Source: Terripilifer sp031921685 | Lineage (GTDB): Bacteria; Pseudomonadota; Alphaproteobacteria; Rhizobiales; Beijerinckiaceae | Length of the DNA: 64,000 nt | Assembly: GCF_031921685.1 (NCBI RefSeq) | Contig: NZ_JAPDHU010000001.1 | Span: 2,230,948-2,294,947 of the forward strand | Reading direction: 5' to 3' | Shown: piece by piece, positions 41,934 to 50,619 of the stretch | Numbering within the stretch: the first letter of the stretch is position 1 | Layout: each line of letters opens with the position of its first letter | Notes under the pieces: model-generated | Told to the model about the DNA's origin: nothing | Databases searched by the model: none | Seen by the model: the letters and a program-made list of their open reading frames with translations, nothing else | Made by a program: the position numbers and the translations under genes

Positions 41934-42395
41934 TTAGAGTTGGCTCGGTGGTGGCCAATCCAGTCTCCCGCCGCAGCCTGGGCAGAACCGTGAGCTAGGC
42001 GCTATTGTCGTGTCGCACTTTCCGCAAGCGTATTCGGGCGTGCTTATCCTCGTTTCGTTGCTACCTGCAGGGACTAGCGTCGGACGCGATCTCCTAGGTT
42101 GAAGTAAAATTTGAAATCGCGAGGGCGCTGTCTCTTGGGGGGACGATGCCATGGTTGTCGCTATGGCCTGCATCATTTGACGGTGTCGAGACGCATTGAC
42201 AGAAACGATGCAAAGTAGAAGTGCGACGACAAATGAAAGAAAATAGCCCGGAAGCCCAAATAATCCGAAGGAGACAACTATAAGGAGGACGCTGCCGGCG
42301 GCTGCGGTGATTTTCCCGTTCCAAAGGGCATAAACGGCTGGGAAAAAGGATAACGTCAGGCCTAAGGCGAGAAGCAGGATTTCTTTGTCGGACAT
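41934..42395 (-). CDS. Small membrane protein with C-terminal zinc ribbon
   Basis: 153 residues. Two or three hydrophobic segments in the first 70 (EILLLALGLTLSFFPAVYAL, AAGSVLLIVVSFGLFG, YFLSFVVALLLCIVSV), a polar linker, then a zinc ribbon YACGKCD...RFCPGCGGRLDW at about 123-147. Cytoplasmic zinc ribbon on a membrane anchor; function unknown. Divergent from the XRE gene across the operator-like site at 42465. Confidence 0.65.
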   Translation of the reverse strand: MSDKEILLLALGLTLSFFPAVYALWNGKITAAAGSVLLIVVSFGLFGLPGYFLSFVVALLLCIVSVNASRHRQMMQAIATTMASSPQETAPSRFQILLQPRRSRPTLVPAGSNETRISTPEYACGKCDTTIAPSSRFCPGCGGRLDWPPPSQL

Positions 42396-42464
42396 ATTGA
42401 GGCGCCCATATATTGCTCCCGGCAGGTGGCCGGCTACGCCTCCATACCCGATTTCCGTGCAGAA

Positions 42465-42484
42465 ATGTAGAGTATACTCCGTAG
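42465..42484. promoter_or_regulatory. Operator-like site ATGTAGAG-TATA-CTCCGTAG
   Basis: The left arm is identical to the perfect palindrome at 3147 and the spacer is also A/T. It sits 34 bp before the XRE start, over the probable promoter, and could serve autoregulation. Confidence 0.45.
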
Positions 42485-42517
42485 ATCAATACCCATCGAA
42501 GCCATCTTCTGGCCAAG

Positions 42518-42817
42518 ATGGAAATTCGGGAAGTTTTTGCCAAGAATCTGCGCCAATACCGGAAAGCCGCTGGCCTTTCCCAGGAGGAGCTTGCCTACAA
42601 GGCAGATATCGACCGTACCTACGTGAGCTCGCTCGAACGCTGCGTGTATTCGGCCGGAATTGATGTCGTCGACCGGTTGGCCAAGATTCTAGGCGTAGAG
42701 GCGGCCGATTTGCTTCGCCGATCTAGTTCGTCTGTATTTGCCGGGAAGCGGAAAGAGGGTAAGCCATCGGTTCAGAGCAGTGGCCGCAAAGCTGGATCAT
42801 CTAGGTTGGCAAAATAG
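42518..42817 (+). CDS. XRE-family transcriptional regulator
   Basis: 99 residues. Helix-turn-helix at about 9-65: FAKNLRQYRKAAGLSQEELAYKADIDRTYVSSLERCVYSAGIDVVDRLAKILGVEAADLL. Basic, Ser-rich tail (KRKEGKPSVQSSGRKAG). Cro/C1-type proteins of this size often control a neighbouring restriction or mobile module; the terminase/methyltransferase operon converges from the right. Confidence 0.9.
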   Translation: MEIREVFAKNLRQYRKAAGLSQEELAYKADIDRTYVSSLERCVYSAGIDVVDRLAKILGVEAADLLRRSSSSVFAGKRKEGKPSVQSSGRKAGSSRLAK

Positions 42818-42840
42818 CTGAGCTCAAATGTACAGGAATC

Positions 42841-44277
42841 TTATTGGCCAGGTACGCCATCTTGCTTCTGACTTTGCTCTAGTTTCTCATTAGCGTTGTC
42901 GTGGTTGAGGCGAATAGCTGTCCTTCTAGTGGTCGCTTCAAATCTCCGAATAATGACATCGACATAAAGTGGATCAATCTCGACACCGAGGCAAATCCGC
43001 TTGGTGGATTGTGCTGCCATCAGGGTCGAACCGGACCCCAGGAACGGGTCGAGGATCACGTCCCCAGCATCGGTGAAGTCGAGAAGCCCCTCGGCTAGCA
43101 TCTGAACCGGCTTGACGGTGGGATGATGGATAAGCCCCTTGCGAGCATCAGATCCAACGGAGGAGGCTCCAGCGTAGGCCCAAACGTTTGAGCGCCAACG
43201 ACCTTTCTTACCGAGGTTGATGTTATTCAGATGAGGAGCGTTGCCCTTACGATAAATAGGTAGAAATTCGTGTTGAGAACGAAAGAGGCTGCCGAGCCCC
43301 GCGTTCGTCTTGGTCCAAACCACCAGATTAAGGGCAGTCAAAGATTCAGCCACAGCCGCGGCGTGCACAATTGGATAGCCGCGCCAGTCGATGAAAGCAG
43401 CAACGACACCTCCATTTATCAAGTAGGGGGTGGTGGCTGCTAACCAGTTTCGGTTGAAGGCGAGAAATTGCTCGTCAGACATTTCGCCAGACGCCATTGT
43501 GAACTCGCGGTGCGGCGTCTTGGTGACGTTGCCTGCAATTCGGACATTGTACGGTGGGTCAGTGAAGATCATTCGCGCCGGACGCTGTACGTTCGCCAAT
43601 AGCCTCCCGAGAACTGCTGGATCGGTGGCATCTCCGCATATCAAAAAATGATCGCCTAACTGATACATGTCGCCGACACGGGCAATGGGCCCGCCGTTGG
43701 GCGAAGGCTCTAGCGCCGTCTTTTCGAGCTCTCCTTCTGGCGAGAACATCAATTGATCGAGCTCTGGAGGTTCAAAGCCGGTAATTTCGATCGATGCTTC
43801 AGCCAGGCTCAGATCTTCTAGCTCGATCTTTAATTCAGGGAGGCTCCACTGACCTTTTTCTCCTAGCCGATTGACTGCCAGTCGGAGAGTTCGTTGTTCA
43901 ATATCCGATAGGTGGTCAATGCGAACGCATGGAATTTCTCTGAGCCCAAGAAGCTTCGCTGCCTCGATACGAGTCAGGCCGTCAACGACAAGGTTTTCCT
44001 TCCCGACTAAGGCCGGTACACAGAAGCCTAACGAAGACATCGCGTTCGCGAGCTCGCGAATGTGAGATTGGTTGAGAATTCGCACGTTACGGGTTGGGAT
44101 GGTCAATTTCTCTATCGCGATTTGAACCAGTTCCAATCCAGGTAGGATGTCGTTGCGCGAAGGCGTAATGGGCAGATCAGCTAGTGCGCTGGTTCTGGAA
44201 CGGTGATTTCGATCCTCGGTCTTGAGGCTATTCGTCAGTGACGTTTTAAGGTCGAGCGGCTTTTGTTGCTTTCGCAT
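42841..44277 (-). CDS. ParB-domain fused to beta-class DNA methyltransferase
   Basis: 478 residues. Residues about 50-165 are a ParB/Srx-like domain (IAIEKLTIPTRNVRILNQSHIRELANAMSSLGFCVPALV...VVDGLTRIEAAKLLGLREIPCVRI). Residues about 195-465 form an amino-methyltransferase: DPPY at 240-243 before the AdoMet motif DPFLGSGST (410-418), the beta-class order, so it makes N6-methyladenine or N4-methylcytosine. No restriction enzyme is adjacent. It follows the terminase gene by 23 bp. Such ParB-methylase/terminase/DUF5681 trios recur in Hyphomicrobiales. Confidence 0.92.
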   Translation of the reverse strand: MRKQQKPLDLKTSLTNSLKTEDRNHRSRTSALADLPITPSRNDILPGLELVQIAIEKLTIPTRNVRILNQSHIRELANAMSSLGFCVPALVGKENLVVDGLTRIEAAKLLGLREIPCVRIDHLSDIEQRTLRLAVNRLGEKGQWSLPELKIELEDLSLAEASIEITGFEPPELDQLMFSPEGELEKTALEPSPNGGPIARVGDMYQLGDHFLICGDATDPAVLGRLLANVQRPARMIFTDPPYNVRIAGNVTKTPHREFTMASGEMSDEQFLAFNRNWLAATTPYLINGGVVAAFIDWRGYPIVHAAAVAESLTALNLVVWTKTNAGLGSLFRSQHEFLPIYRKGNAPHLNNINLGKKGRWRSNVWAYAGASSVGSDARKGLIHHPTVKPVQMLAEGLLDFTDAGDVILDPFLGSGSTLMAAQSTKRICLGVEIDPLYVDVIIRRFEATTRRTAIRLNHDNANEKLEQSQKQDGVPGQ

Positions 44278-44300
44278 CTCTTGTTCCAGTCGAAGTGTGA

Positions 44301-45794
44301 TTAGAACGGAAAGCGTAATGGATTTGTTAGACGGCCTGATTTTTCAAGAAACTCTCTTTCATTTTGCCCGATTTTTATGAGTAAGCTCAGCGTATCTGGC
44401 GTTTTCAGGACATCCAGCGCTTGGGTTGTCGAATCGACCTGATCATCATGAGATCCTCCCGGGAAACCCATGAGCTCATTGATATAAGCATCGAGCCAAG
44501 ATGCTGATTGAGGCAAGTACACGCGACCAGATTCAAAGATATGGGAACAAGCATGCAGCCGCATAATCTTATCTGCCCCAGGAGGTGGAAGGTATGCCAG
44601 AACACCAGAGACCTCGCTCGAGATGTCCTGGATAAGCGATGAACCTGAAGCGCGATCTTCTATTCGGATAGAATGCGGACTGAATTTATCTGCCTGTTGC
44701 TTGATCGCCTTTCGGAGTGACGGATAATCAAGTCGTTGCCGAAGCACATCGATGAGATAGTAGTCATCGCCATATTGATGCCAAGTGGTACAAACGGAAT
44801 AGTCACTTAGCTCAGACGCTTTATTCGCTGTGTCCCAGCTCTGTAATATATTGAGTGGTCGGCCGCTTGGCAGATCAGAGTAGTACTTGAGCCATTCCTT
44901 TTTGACGATATGGCCAGATTCTGGGGCCGGATTCTGCTGATACTGACTTGTGTAATTGTAGAAGGATATTTCTTTTCGAATGCGCTCAATGGCGGCACGA
45001 TCTTCCCGTTCGGGGTGAAGGAGTTCCCCCTTCTTACGCACAAATTTGTAGTCGCCGTAGATCCCTCGGTAGGGTATCTCAATATCTTCTTCCGCGATTG
45101 CGGGAAAGCATAGGTGCTTCCATTTGCCTGTTCTGAGAAGATGTCCGCAAAGGTCGTCTTGGTGAAGGCGCTGCATAACGATAATAATGACGCCATCTTT
45201 CTTACTGTTTAGTCGGGAAACAACAGTGTTTTCATACCATTCGATGCGCGATTTTCGAACGGCTGGTGATAGAGCCTCGTCGGCCTTCATAATGTCGTCG
45301 ATGATGAAGATGTTGCAACCTCGGCCGGTCAACGTGCCGTCAGGGGACGTCGACATTCGAAAGCCGCCCGCAGTAGTATAGAAATCATTCAGAGCCTTGC
45401 GGTGAGGCGATATTCTGGTCGTAGTGATGGCCTTGTAGAAGGGATGCTCCATTAAAGTGCGCGTTTCTCGCGCCAGGGTTTGCGCTAGATCCATGCTGTA
45501 GCTAGCCAAGATGAACTTAAGGGCTGGATTGTTAGCAAGCGCCCAGGCAACAAATGATACCGACACCGCGTGCGATTTGATGCCCCGTGGTGGTGCATTG
45601 ATAATTAAACGCTTGATATTGCCGGTGAGACACTCCTTAAGAGTGCTCATAATTAGATCGTGATAGTCCGAGTACAGGTACTGCGTTGCATGCAGAGCAT
45701 GAAAGCTTCTCTGCATAAAAGCCGTCGGATCACGTTTCAGCGCGGCCTTATATTCTTGAAATGTCAGGAGGCGTTGGCTGCTTCGGTTGGTCAT
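44301..45794 (-). CDS. Phage-type terminase large subunit
   Basis: 497 residues. ATPase with Walker A APPRGIKS (67-74; usual PPRHGKS with Ile for Gly/His region) and Walker B FIIDDI (about 163), then an RNase H-like nuclease (about 310-470) with ILQSWDTANKASELSDYSVCTTWHQYGDDYYLIDV and a C-terminal GGSHDDQVDS. Normally packages phage DNA. No portal, capsid or tail genes occur in the window, so it may belong to a satellite element or have another job. ATG overlaps the DUF5681 stop by 4 nt. Confidence 0.92.
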   Translation of the reverse strand: MTNRSSQRLLTFQEYKAALKRDPTAFMQRSFHALHATQYLYSDYHDLIMSTLKECLTGNIKRLIINAPPRGIKSHAVSVSFVAWALANNPALKFILASYSMDLAQTLARETRTLMEHPFYKAITTTRISPHRKALNDFYTTAGGFRMSTSPDGTLTGRGCNIFIIDDIMKADEALSPAVRKSRIEWYENTVVSRLNSKKDGVIIIVMQRLHQDDLCGHLLRTGKWKHLCFPAIAEEDIEIPYRGIYGDYKFVRKKGELLHPEREDRAAIERIRKEISFYNYTSQYQQNPAPESGHIVKKEWLKYYSDLPSGRPLNILQSWDTANKASELSDYSVCTTWHQYGDDYYLIDVLRQRLDYPSLRKAIKQQADKFSPHSIRIEDRASGSSLIQDISSEVSGVLAYLPPPGADKIMRLHACSHIFESGRVYLPQSASWLDAYINELMGFPGGSHDDQVDSTTQALDVLKTPDTLSLLIKIGQNEREFLEKSGRLTNPLRFPF

Positions 45795-46234
45795 CGTCCT
45801 TGCTCCCCCTTCACGGCTTGAGTTTGTGAAGAAGGAGCATCGGTTGGATCTTGTTTGTTACGCTGAAGCGTTCCTCGGATTCTGTTGATGACCTGCTCTA
45901 TGACTAAATCGTCATCTGGTTCTGACAGGGCAGCGATTCGACTCTGTAGAGAATGGTCTTCGTGCGCAGCGACCATACTGCTGGCAAGCTTGAGTGAATG
46001 TATATCGCCCTTTGCCGCTTTATCGACCAGTTGTCTCGCGGCGATCTCCCCCTTGGTCATTCGCCGTTTTTGCCCGTTCTCGATTACGGAAACGGTTTTG
46101 CTCAGTTGGGCAACAATTCTCTGGGAAAAGTTTCGTGTTCCTTTCGGTCGACCTCGGGGATTGCCGGATCGGCCAGGCTGAAATCGCCCGGTTTTAAGTG
46201 AGCGTGAGCCGGTCTCGGAGTCGTCGTCGGACAT
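45791..46234 (-). CDS. DUF5681 domain protein, terminase companion
   Basis: 147 residues. N-terminal KTGRFQPGRSGNPRGRPKGTRN is the DUF5681 hallmark; the rest is helical (MTKGEIAARQLVDKAAKGDIHSLKLASSMV). It regularly stands just before terminase large subunits and may act as the small subunit or DNA-recognition part (inference). Coupled to TerL through ATGA. Confidence 0.88.
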   Translation of the reverse strand: MSDDDSETGSRSLKTGRFQPGRSGNPRGRPKGTRNFSQRIVAQLSKTVSVIENGQKRRMTKGEIAARQLVDKAAKGDIHSLKLASSMVAAHEDHSLQSRIAALSEPDDDLVIEQVINRIRGTLQRNKQDPTDAPSSQTQAVKGEQGR

Positions 46235-46345
46235 GTCTGCCTCATAGAATCATCGGTTAGGAGCGATGGAGGCAGTGGAGCAGAGCGCGTTGCTATCTTA
46301 ATAGCCGACATGATTTCGAATTAATCGGGTCGCGATTCTGTACCC

Positions 46346-47230
46346 CTATTTTACGCGAGGGAGTTCGGGGCAAATCTGCGACAGATCGATACGATTTGAA
46401 GAGGGTCGTCGGCCGGCTTTGCACCAGTTCGGTTGATGAACCGTCGCGTTTCCCCATAAACGGTCGAACTTTCTCCTAGAAATGGGCTTCTGAAGCCGTT
46501 GGTTTACTTCCTCAAAGACCGCCTTCTTCGAGGCAGGCCTGTCTGGGTGTTCCCTCATGAGGTCAGAGAGAAAAGTTTCGCATGTAGCTTCTATGGCTTG
46601 GTTCTGCTCAGGGGCGGATGCCGAATAGGCCTGTGGAGTTTCGGTGATGGGAATCTCGATCTTCGACGCAGCGCTATCGGTGGCGTCGGGTTGATGAGTT
46701 TGGCTGATTGAGCCATCTCCGGCGGCGTCAAAAGCCGCCTCAACCTCGGCACGGGCAATCTGCACGTCGTAGTATTTAATGGCTCCTGAGAGCTCGCAGA
46801 CGTAGTCGGATTGACCAATTTGAGTGATGCGGAGGTCAATCCAATCGAGCTGGGGAATTTCCACACGCGTATCGTCTGGATACCGCTTCCCGAAGGCACG
46901 TAATGCCCCGCATCGGAAAGCTTCTTGAAGACGGGAGGCTGCGTCCGGCCAGCCGTCTGTTGATCTTTTTTCCGTCCAAAACCGATGTTCGCGCCACCGC
47001 CGAATTGCGGCGCTGGGATTCGGACTAATTATGTAGGCAATAACCAAGTCAACGGGCCAGAAAGCCTTCTCGAAATTTCTGAGATGCAGCGGTGAATCCC
47101 AAACAACAAATGGAGGCATCCTTTGTTGTTGCGCCTCTGCTTCTGCCTGCTCCCAAGAAATCCGACCGGCCTGGACCTCTTCGATCATGTCGATCTGCCA
47201 ATGCGTCGTTTCAGAGATGTCGAGGGTCAT
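46346..47230 (-). CDS. Hypothetical protein upstream of the terminase module
   Basis: 294 residues, not recognised. Trp-rich N-terminal region (THWQIDMIEEVQAGRISWEQAEAEA, WDSPLHLRNFEKAFWPVDLVIAYI, RRWREHRFWTEK) and a C-terminal block ATCETFLSDLMREHPDRPASKKAVFEEVNQRLQKPISRRKFDRLWGNAT that resembles a small helical DNA-binding region. Same strand as the DUF5681-terminase-methylase genes, 111 bp before them, so probably part of the module. Confidence 0.75.
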   Translation of the reverse strand: MTLDISETTHWQIDMIEEVQAGRISWEQAEAEAQQQRMPPFVVWDSPLHLRNFEKAFWPVDLVIAYIISPNPSAAIRRWREHRFWTEKRSTDGWPDAASRLQEAFRCGALRAFGKRYPDDTRVEIPQLDWIDLRITQIGQSDYVCELSGAIKYYDVQIARAEVEAAFDAAGDGSISQTHQPDATDSAASKIEIPITETPQAYSASAPEQNQAIEATCETFLSDLMREHPDRPASKKAVFEEVNQRLQKPISRRKFDRLWGNATVHQPNWCKAGRRPSSNRIDLSQICPELPRVK

Positions 47231-47786
47231 GATGCCTACCTCGGAGTACGACTCGGAAGATGTTCCGATATCGGCGAACCATAAGAGATTCGCGAGCGAA
47301 AGAGGTTGCCCAAATAGCGGACCTTATGGTCGTGGTTGTGCTTGGTGCGCTTTGGAACCCTGCAAAAGCGCGTGCGCTCACCTGTTATCCACCTGATTTG
47401 TCCCTGATAGGAACCTGTTTGGCGGCGAGACCTATAGCGAACTAACTATCTGAAAGAGCCACCTATACGTGGCGGCGTACGGTGGAACAGGGGCTTTGAA
47501 TCAGGAAAATTCACCTGTTAATTTGAAGAAACAGGGTTCTGAGGTGATCGAGCAGACCCCCGCTGTCCCGTCTGGGTCGTCAGCCAGGCATCTTCCGGCA
47601 GCCTGGGATCTCGATTTAAAGTCAAGCTTGAGTTTGTGGCGACGGTCCAGCGCGCTTCCTGTGTGGACTGGGCGGGGAACGTCGAAAATATCAACTCTTT
47701 ACACTATATAAGGTTGATCGGTTTTCTGGCTAAGACGGCGCTGTTGGCGCCGGGCGGGTTTGCCGAACTGTTTCCGGAGTGGCTTG
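47231..47786. other. Right-border intergenic region with repeated ACCTGTT/AACAGG motifs
   Basis: About 555 bp without a gene. ACCTGTT occurs at 47380, 47413 and 47513, and the inverse AACAGG at 47486 and 47530. A DnaA-box-like TTATCCAC lies at 47385. ATCAAC (47690) and GTTGAT (47713) form an inverted repeat over the likely Rrf2 promoter. Confidence 0.5.
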
Positions 47787-48233
47787 GTGCTGACGAACAA
47801 GGGCAAATATGGGCTGAAGGCCATGGTTCATCTGGCCGGTTTCGAGCCGGGCCAGCCGGCGCTCGTCTCCGACATCGCCACGCTGAACAACATCCCCAAA
47901 AAGTTCCTGGACGCCATTCTCGGCGAATTGCGCAATGCCGGCCTCGTCCAATCGAAGAAGGGCAAGGGCGGCGGCTATACGCTGGCCAAGCCCGCGTCGC
48001 AGATCCGTGTCGGGCAGATCGTGCGGGCGCTCGATGGGCCATTGGCGCCGATCCGCTGCGCCAGCCACAACTATTATCGTTCCTGCGACGATTGCGACGA
48101 GAAAAACTGCCCGGTGCGGTTGATGATGTACGAGGTGCGCAATGCCATCTCGCGCGTGCTCGACGAGCGGACCTTGGCGGAGATGCGCGCGCTCACCGAC
48201 GATGAGCGCAGCGACCTCATGTATCATATTTAA
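47787..48233 (+). CDS. Rrf2-family transcriptional regulator, probably Fe-S binding
   Basis: 148 residues from GTG 47787, chosen because GGAG lies 7 nt upstream. Winged helix (LTNKGKYGLKAMVHLAG...LVSDIATLNNIPKKFLDAILGELRNAGLVQSKKGKGGGYTLAKPASQI) and a cysteine-rich loop RCASHNYYRSCDDCDEKNCPVR that could bind an Fe-S cluster, as in RirA, NsrR or IscR. It may sense iron, oxidative or sulfur status; the sulfur-uptake genes downstream make sulfur/cysteine sensing (CymR-like) an alternative. Confidence 0.9.
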   Translation: MLTNKGKYGLKAMVHLAGFEPGQPALVSDIATLNNIPKKFLDAILGELRNAGLVQSKKGKGGGYTLAKPASQIRVGQIVRALDGPLAPIRCASHNYYRSCDDCDEKNCPVRLMMYEVRNAISRVLDERTLAEMRALTDDERSDLMYHI

Positions 48234-48248
48234 GGCTGCGAGCCTTTT

Positions 48249-49088
48249 TCAGAAGAACACGAAGGCGCGGATCTCGATGCTTTCGCGCGGTCTCGCATCG
48301 GCCGGCGCCAGCGGGTTCTCAAAAGCCGTGTGCGGCGCGAACCGTGCCACGGTCGTGCGTGAATCATAGCACTTCAGAAAAATGACCTCGTCTGCCTGCA
48401 TGTGCGGATAGAAATACCAGCGGTGCTGTGGCGAATAGGCGACCGAATAGGTTTCGCCGGTGCGGTCCTTGTAGATGAGATCGGTGCCGATCAGATCCTC
48501 GGGCGGGATGGTACGCGCATCGGCGACGGCGAGCGGCGAATCCTCCAGCGGTCCATGCGCCGGGCGCCAGACGTTGACCACCGCGAACGGGCGTTTTGCC
48601 AATTGATCGGCTTCATCGCCGAGCAATTCGCGCAGGCGTTTGGGGCCGGACGTTTCGGTGTGGTCGACATGCACACGCCCGACAGGGCCGCGGCCCACGC
48701 CGCCACGGCCGGAACCCAGCACTTCGCCAGGCTGGCGGCGTCGGGTCGTATGATCGAAAATATGGACCCGCGCTGCGCCCGTATATTGCCGCAGCAGATC
48801 GGCTGTTTCCGGGTAATATTGCGACTTCACCAGATCGTCGTTGAAGAGATCGGCGACGGTGGTGGGATGTTGAGCCAGCGCGAAACCTTCGCGGTCGATG
48901 GAAGCTTCAATCGCACGGCCGTCGTAAATGCCGACCGTCTCGGGATCGGAAACCACATTGGTGCGGGGCTTGCCCGGCGGCGGCTCGGACGCATAGTTGA
49001 AGCCGCGTTCACTCATGCGCTGTGTATAGTTCAACGAGGCATGGAGAAGCGGCTGCTGCGTAGCCTTGCTGTCGGCATGAATATTCAT
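48249..49088 (-). CDS. CmcJ/NvfI-type oxidoreductase
   Basis: 279 residues from ATG 49088 (GGAGG upstream). Landmarks: LHASLNYTQRMSERGFNY, VHIFDHTTRRRQ, VGRVHVDHTETSGPKRLRELLG, VNVWRPAHGPLEDSPLAVADARTI, HRWYFYPHMQADEVIFLKCYDS. His/Asp residues in HVDHTE suggest an iron-dependent hydroxylase-like active site as in the CmcJ/AsaB group. Cytoplasmic. Position next to the sulfur-type transporter suggests a role with that substrate, unproven. Confidence 0.8.
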   Translation of the reverse strand: MNIHADSKATQQPLLHASLNYTQRMSERGFNYASEPPPGKPRTNVVSDPETVGIYDGRAIEASIDREGFALAQHPTTVADLFNDDLVKSQYYPETADLLRQYTGAARVHIFDHTTRRRQPGEVLGSGRGGVGRGPVGRVHVDHTETSGPKRLRELLGDEADQLAKRPFAVVNVWRPAHGPLEDSPLAVADARTIPPEDLIGTDLIYKDRTGETYSVAYSPQHRWYFYPHMQADEVIFLKCYDSRTTVARFAPHTAFENPLAPADARPRESIEIRAFVFF

Positions 49089-49120
49089 GAAAGCCTCCAT
49101 TCATCGGTGGCCGATCTTGG

Positions 49121-49849
49121 TCAGCCACCGTCCTGCTCGTCGACGCCCAGCGAAAGCAGAATCTGCTTTCGCAACAGAGCGAAATTCGCATCGTCCCGCT
49201 TGCGTGGGCGGTCGAGATCGATGCGGAATTCCCGCGTGATCGACCCGGCTTCCATCAGCAAAATTCGGTCTGCCAGAAGCAGGGCTTCATCGACATCATG
49301 CGTGACGAATAGGATCGCGATACGGTGATGCCGCCACAGACGTAATATCTGTTGCTGCATCTTCAACCTTGTCAAGGCATCGAGAGCGGCGAAAGGTTCG
49401 TCGAGCAGCAGCAACCGCGGCGTGCGCACCAGAGCCCGGGCGAGCGCCACCCGTTGGGCCTCGCCGCCCGAGAGCGTGAGGGGCCAGGCATCGGAGCGTT
49501 CGCGCAGGCCCACCTCGGCCAGTGCCGCCAGAGCGCGCGTTCGCAAGGCGCGCGTCGGACCGGAGAGGCCAAGCGTCACGTTGCGCCAGACGGATTTCCA
49601 CGGCAGGAGGCGCGGATCCTGAAAGCAGATGGCATGTTCCGGCGCGACATCGACATGGCCCGCCGCGCCGCTGTCAAGGCCGCCGACGATGCGCAGCAGG
49701 GTCGACTTGCCGCAACCGCTTTTGCCGACCAGAACGACGAACTCGCCGTCCTCGATGACGAGATTGATATCGCGCAGAATCTGTCGGCCATCGAAGGACC
49801 GTTCGACATTGTGCAGAATGATCGGGTCGCGCGTGGTGTCGAGCGGCAT
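49121..49849 (-). CDS. ABC transporter ATPase, sulfonate/nitrate/taurine type (SsuB/TauB-like)
   Basis: 242 residues from ATG 49849, 3 nt after the permease stop; the much longer open frame upstream is antisense noise. Walker A VGKSGCGKST, Q-loop CFQDPRLLPWKSV, signature LSGGEAQRVALARAL, Walker B LLLLDEPFAALD, His in THDVDEAL. Energises import through the adjacent permease. The specificity given by the binding proteins is probably an organosulfur compound because of the neighbouring monooxygenases. Confidence 0.94.
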   Translation of the reverse strand: MPLDTTRDPIILHNVERSFDGRQILRDINLVIEDGEFVVLVGKSGCGKSTLLRIVGGLDSGAAGHVDVAPEHAICFQDPRLLPWKSVWRNVTLGLSGPTRALRTRALAALAEVGLRERSDAWPLTLSGGEAQRVALARALVRTPRLLLLDEPFAALDALTRLKMQQQILRLWRHHRIAILFVTHDVDEALLLADRILLMEAGSITREFRIDLDRPRKRDDANFALLRKQILLSLGVDEQDGG

Positions 49850-49851
49850 GT

Positions 49852-50619
49852 TCAGGCACCTTTGAATGCGCGTTGCCAACGCAGCGCGCGTTGTTCGATC
49901 AGTCGGACGAGGGCATCGGCCAGAACGCCGATCACCGCATAGATGGCAAGCGCGGTCATGATGACGGAAGTCTGTGCCAGTTCGTTGGCCTGGACGATCA
50001 GCCAGCCGAGACCCGAAGAAGAATTGATCTGCTCGGCGACGACGAGGCTGAGCCAGGATATGCCGATGGCATAGCGCAAGCCGACGAGAGCGGAGGGTAG
50101 AGCGGCGGGAAAGATGATGTCGCGCACGAGACGCCATTGCGACAGCTTATAGCTGCGCCCTAATTCGATCAGCCGTTCGTCGACGCTGCGAATGCCTTTG
50201 AAGACGTTGAGATAGATCGGAAAGAACGAGCCCAGCGCAACGAGCAGGATGCGTGGTGTTTCGCCGAGGCCGAACCAGAGAATGAACAGCGGCACGAGGC
50301 CCAGGAAAGGCAGCGTGCGGATCGCCTGAATGGTCGAATCCACCGCATCCTCGCCAATCTTCGACAGGCCCGCGAAAATGCCGGCTGCAAGGGCCGTCGA
50401 AGCACCGACGAAGAGGCCGAAAGCCGCACGCCAGAGCGAAATGCCGAGATGCGTGGTCAGTTGCCCGTTGCTGGCGAGCGTCCACAGTGAGACGCCGATG
50501 TCATAGGGCGAAGAGCTGAAACGGCGATTGATCACGCCATAGCTCGCCAGGATTTGCCAGGTGACGAGGATGACCAGCGGAACGATGGCGCGGCGCAGGG
50601 GGCGGCTGAGGGCGGTCAT
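49852..50619 (-). CDS. ABC transporter permease, SsuC/TauC-like
   Basis: 255 residues with about six membrane helices and the EAA loop GSFFPIYLNVFKGIRSVDERLIELGRSYKLSQW...IIFPAALPSALVGLRYAIGISWLSLVVAEQ. ATG overlaps the binding-protein stop (ATGA). Inner-membrane channel of the importer. Confidence 0.94.
   Translation of the reverse strand: MTALSRPLRRAIVPLVILVTWQILASYGVINRRFSSSPYDIGVSLWTLASNGQLTTHLGISLWRAAFGLFVGASTALAAGIFAGLSKIGEDAVDSTIQAIRTLPFLGLVPLFILWFGLGETPRILLVALGSFFPIYLNVFKGIRSVDERLIELGRSYKLSQWRLVRDIIFPAALPSALVGLRYAIGISWLSLVVAEQINSSSGLGWLIVQANELAQTSVIMTALAIYAVIGVLADALVRLIEQRALRWQRAFKGA

Noticed and set aside
47385..47392. DnaA box / replication origin
   Set aside because: A single TTATCCAC is not enough; no dnaA, repABC or cluster of boxes is present.
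47636..48205. 189-codon plus frame over the Rrf2 gene
   Set aside because: Out-of-frame shadow; the Rrf2 frame has the domain and a ribosome binding site.
49850..50137. N-terminal extension of the ABC ATPase frame
   Set aside because: Arg/His-rich, antisense-like composition inside the permease gene; the real start is at 49849 next to the permease stop.
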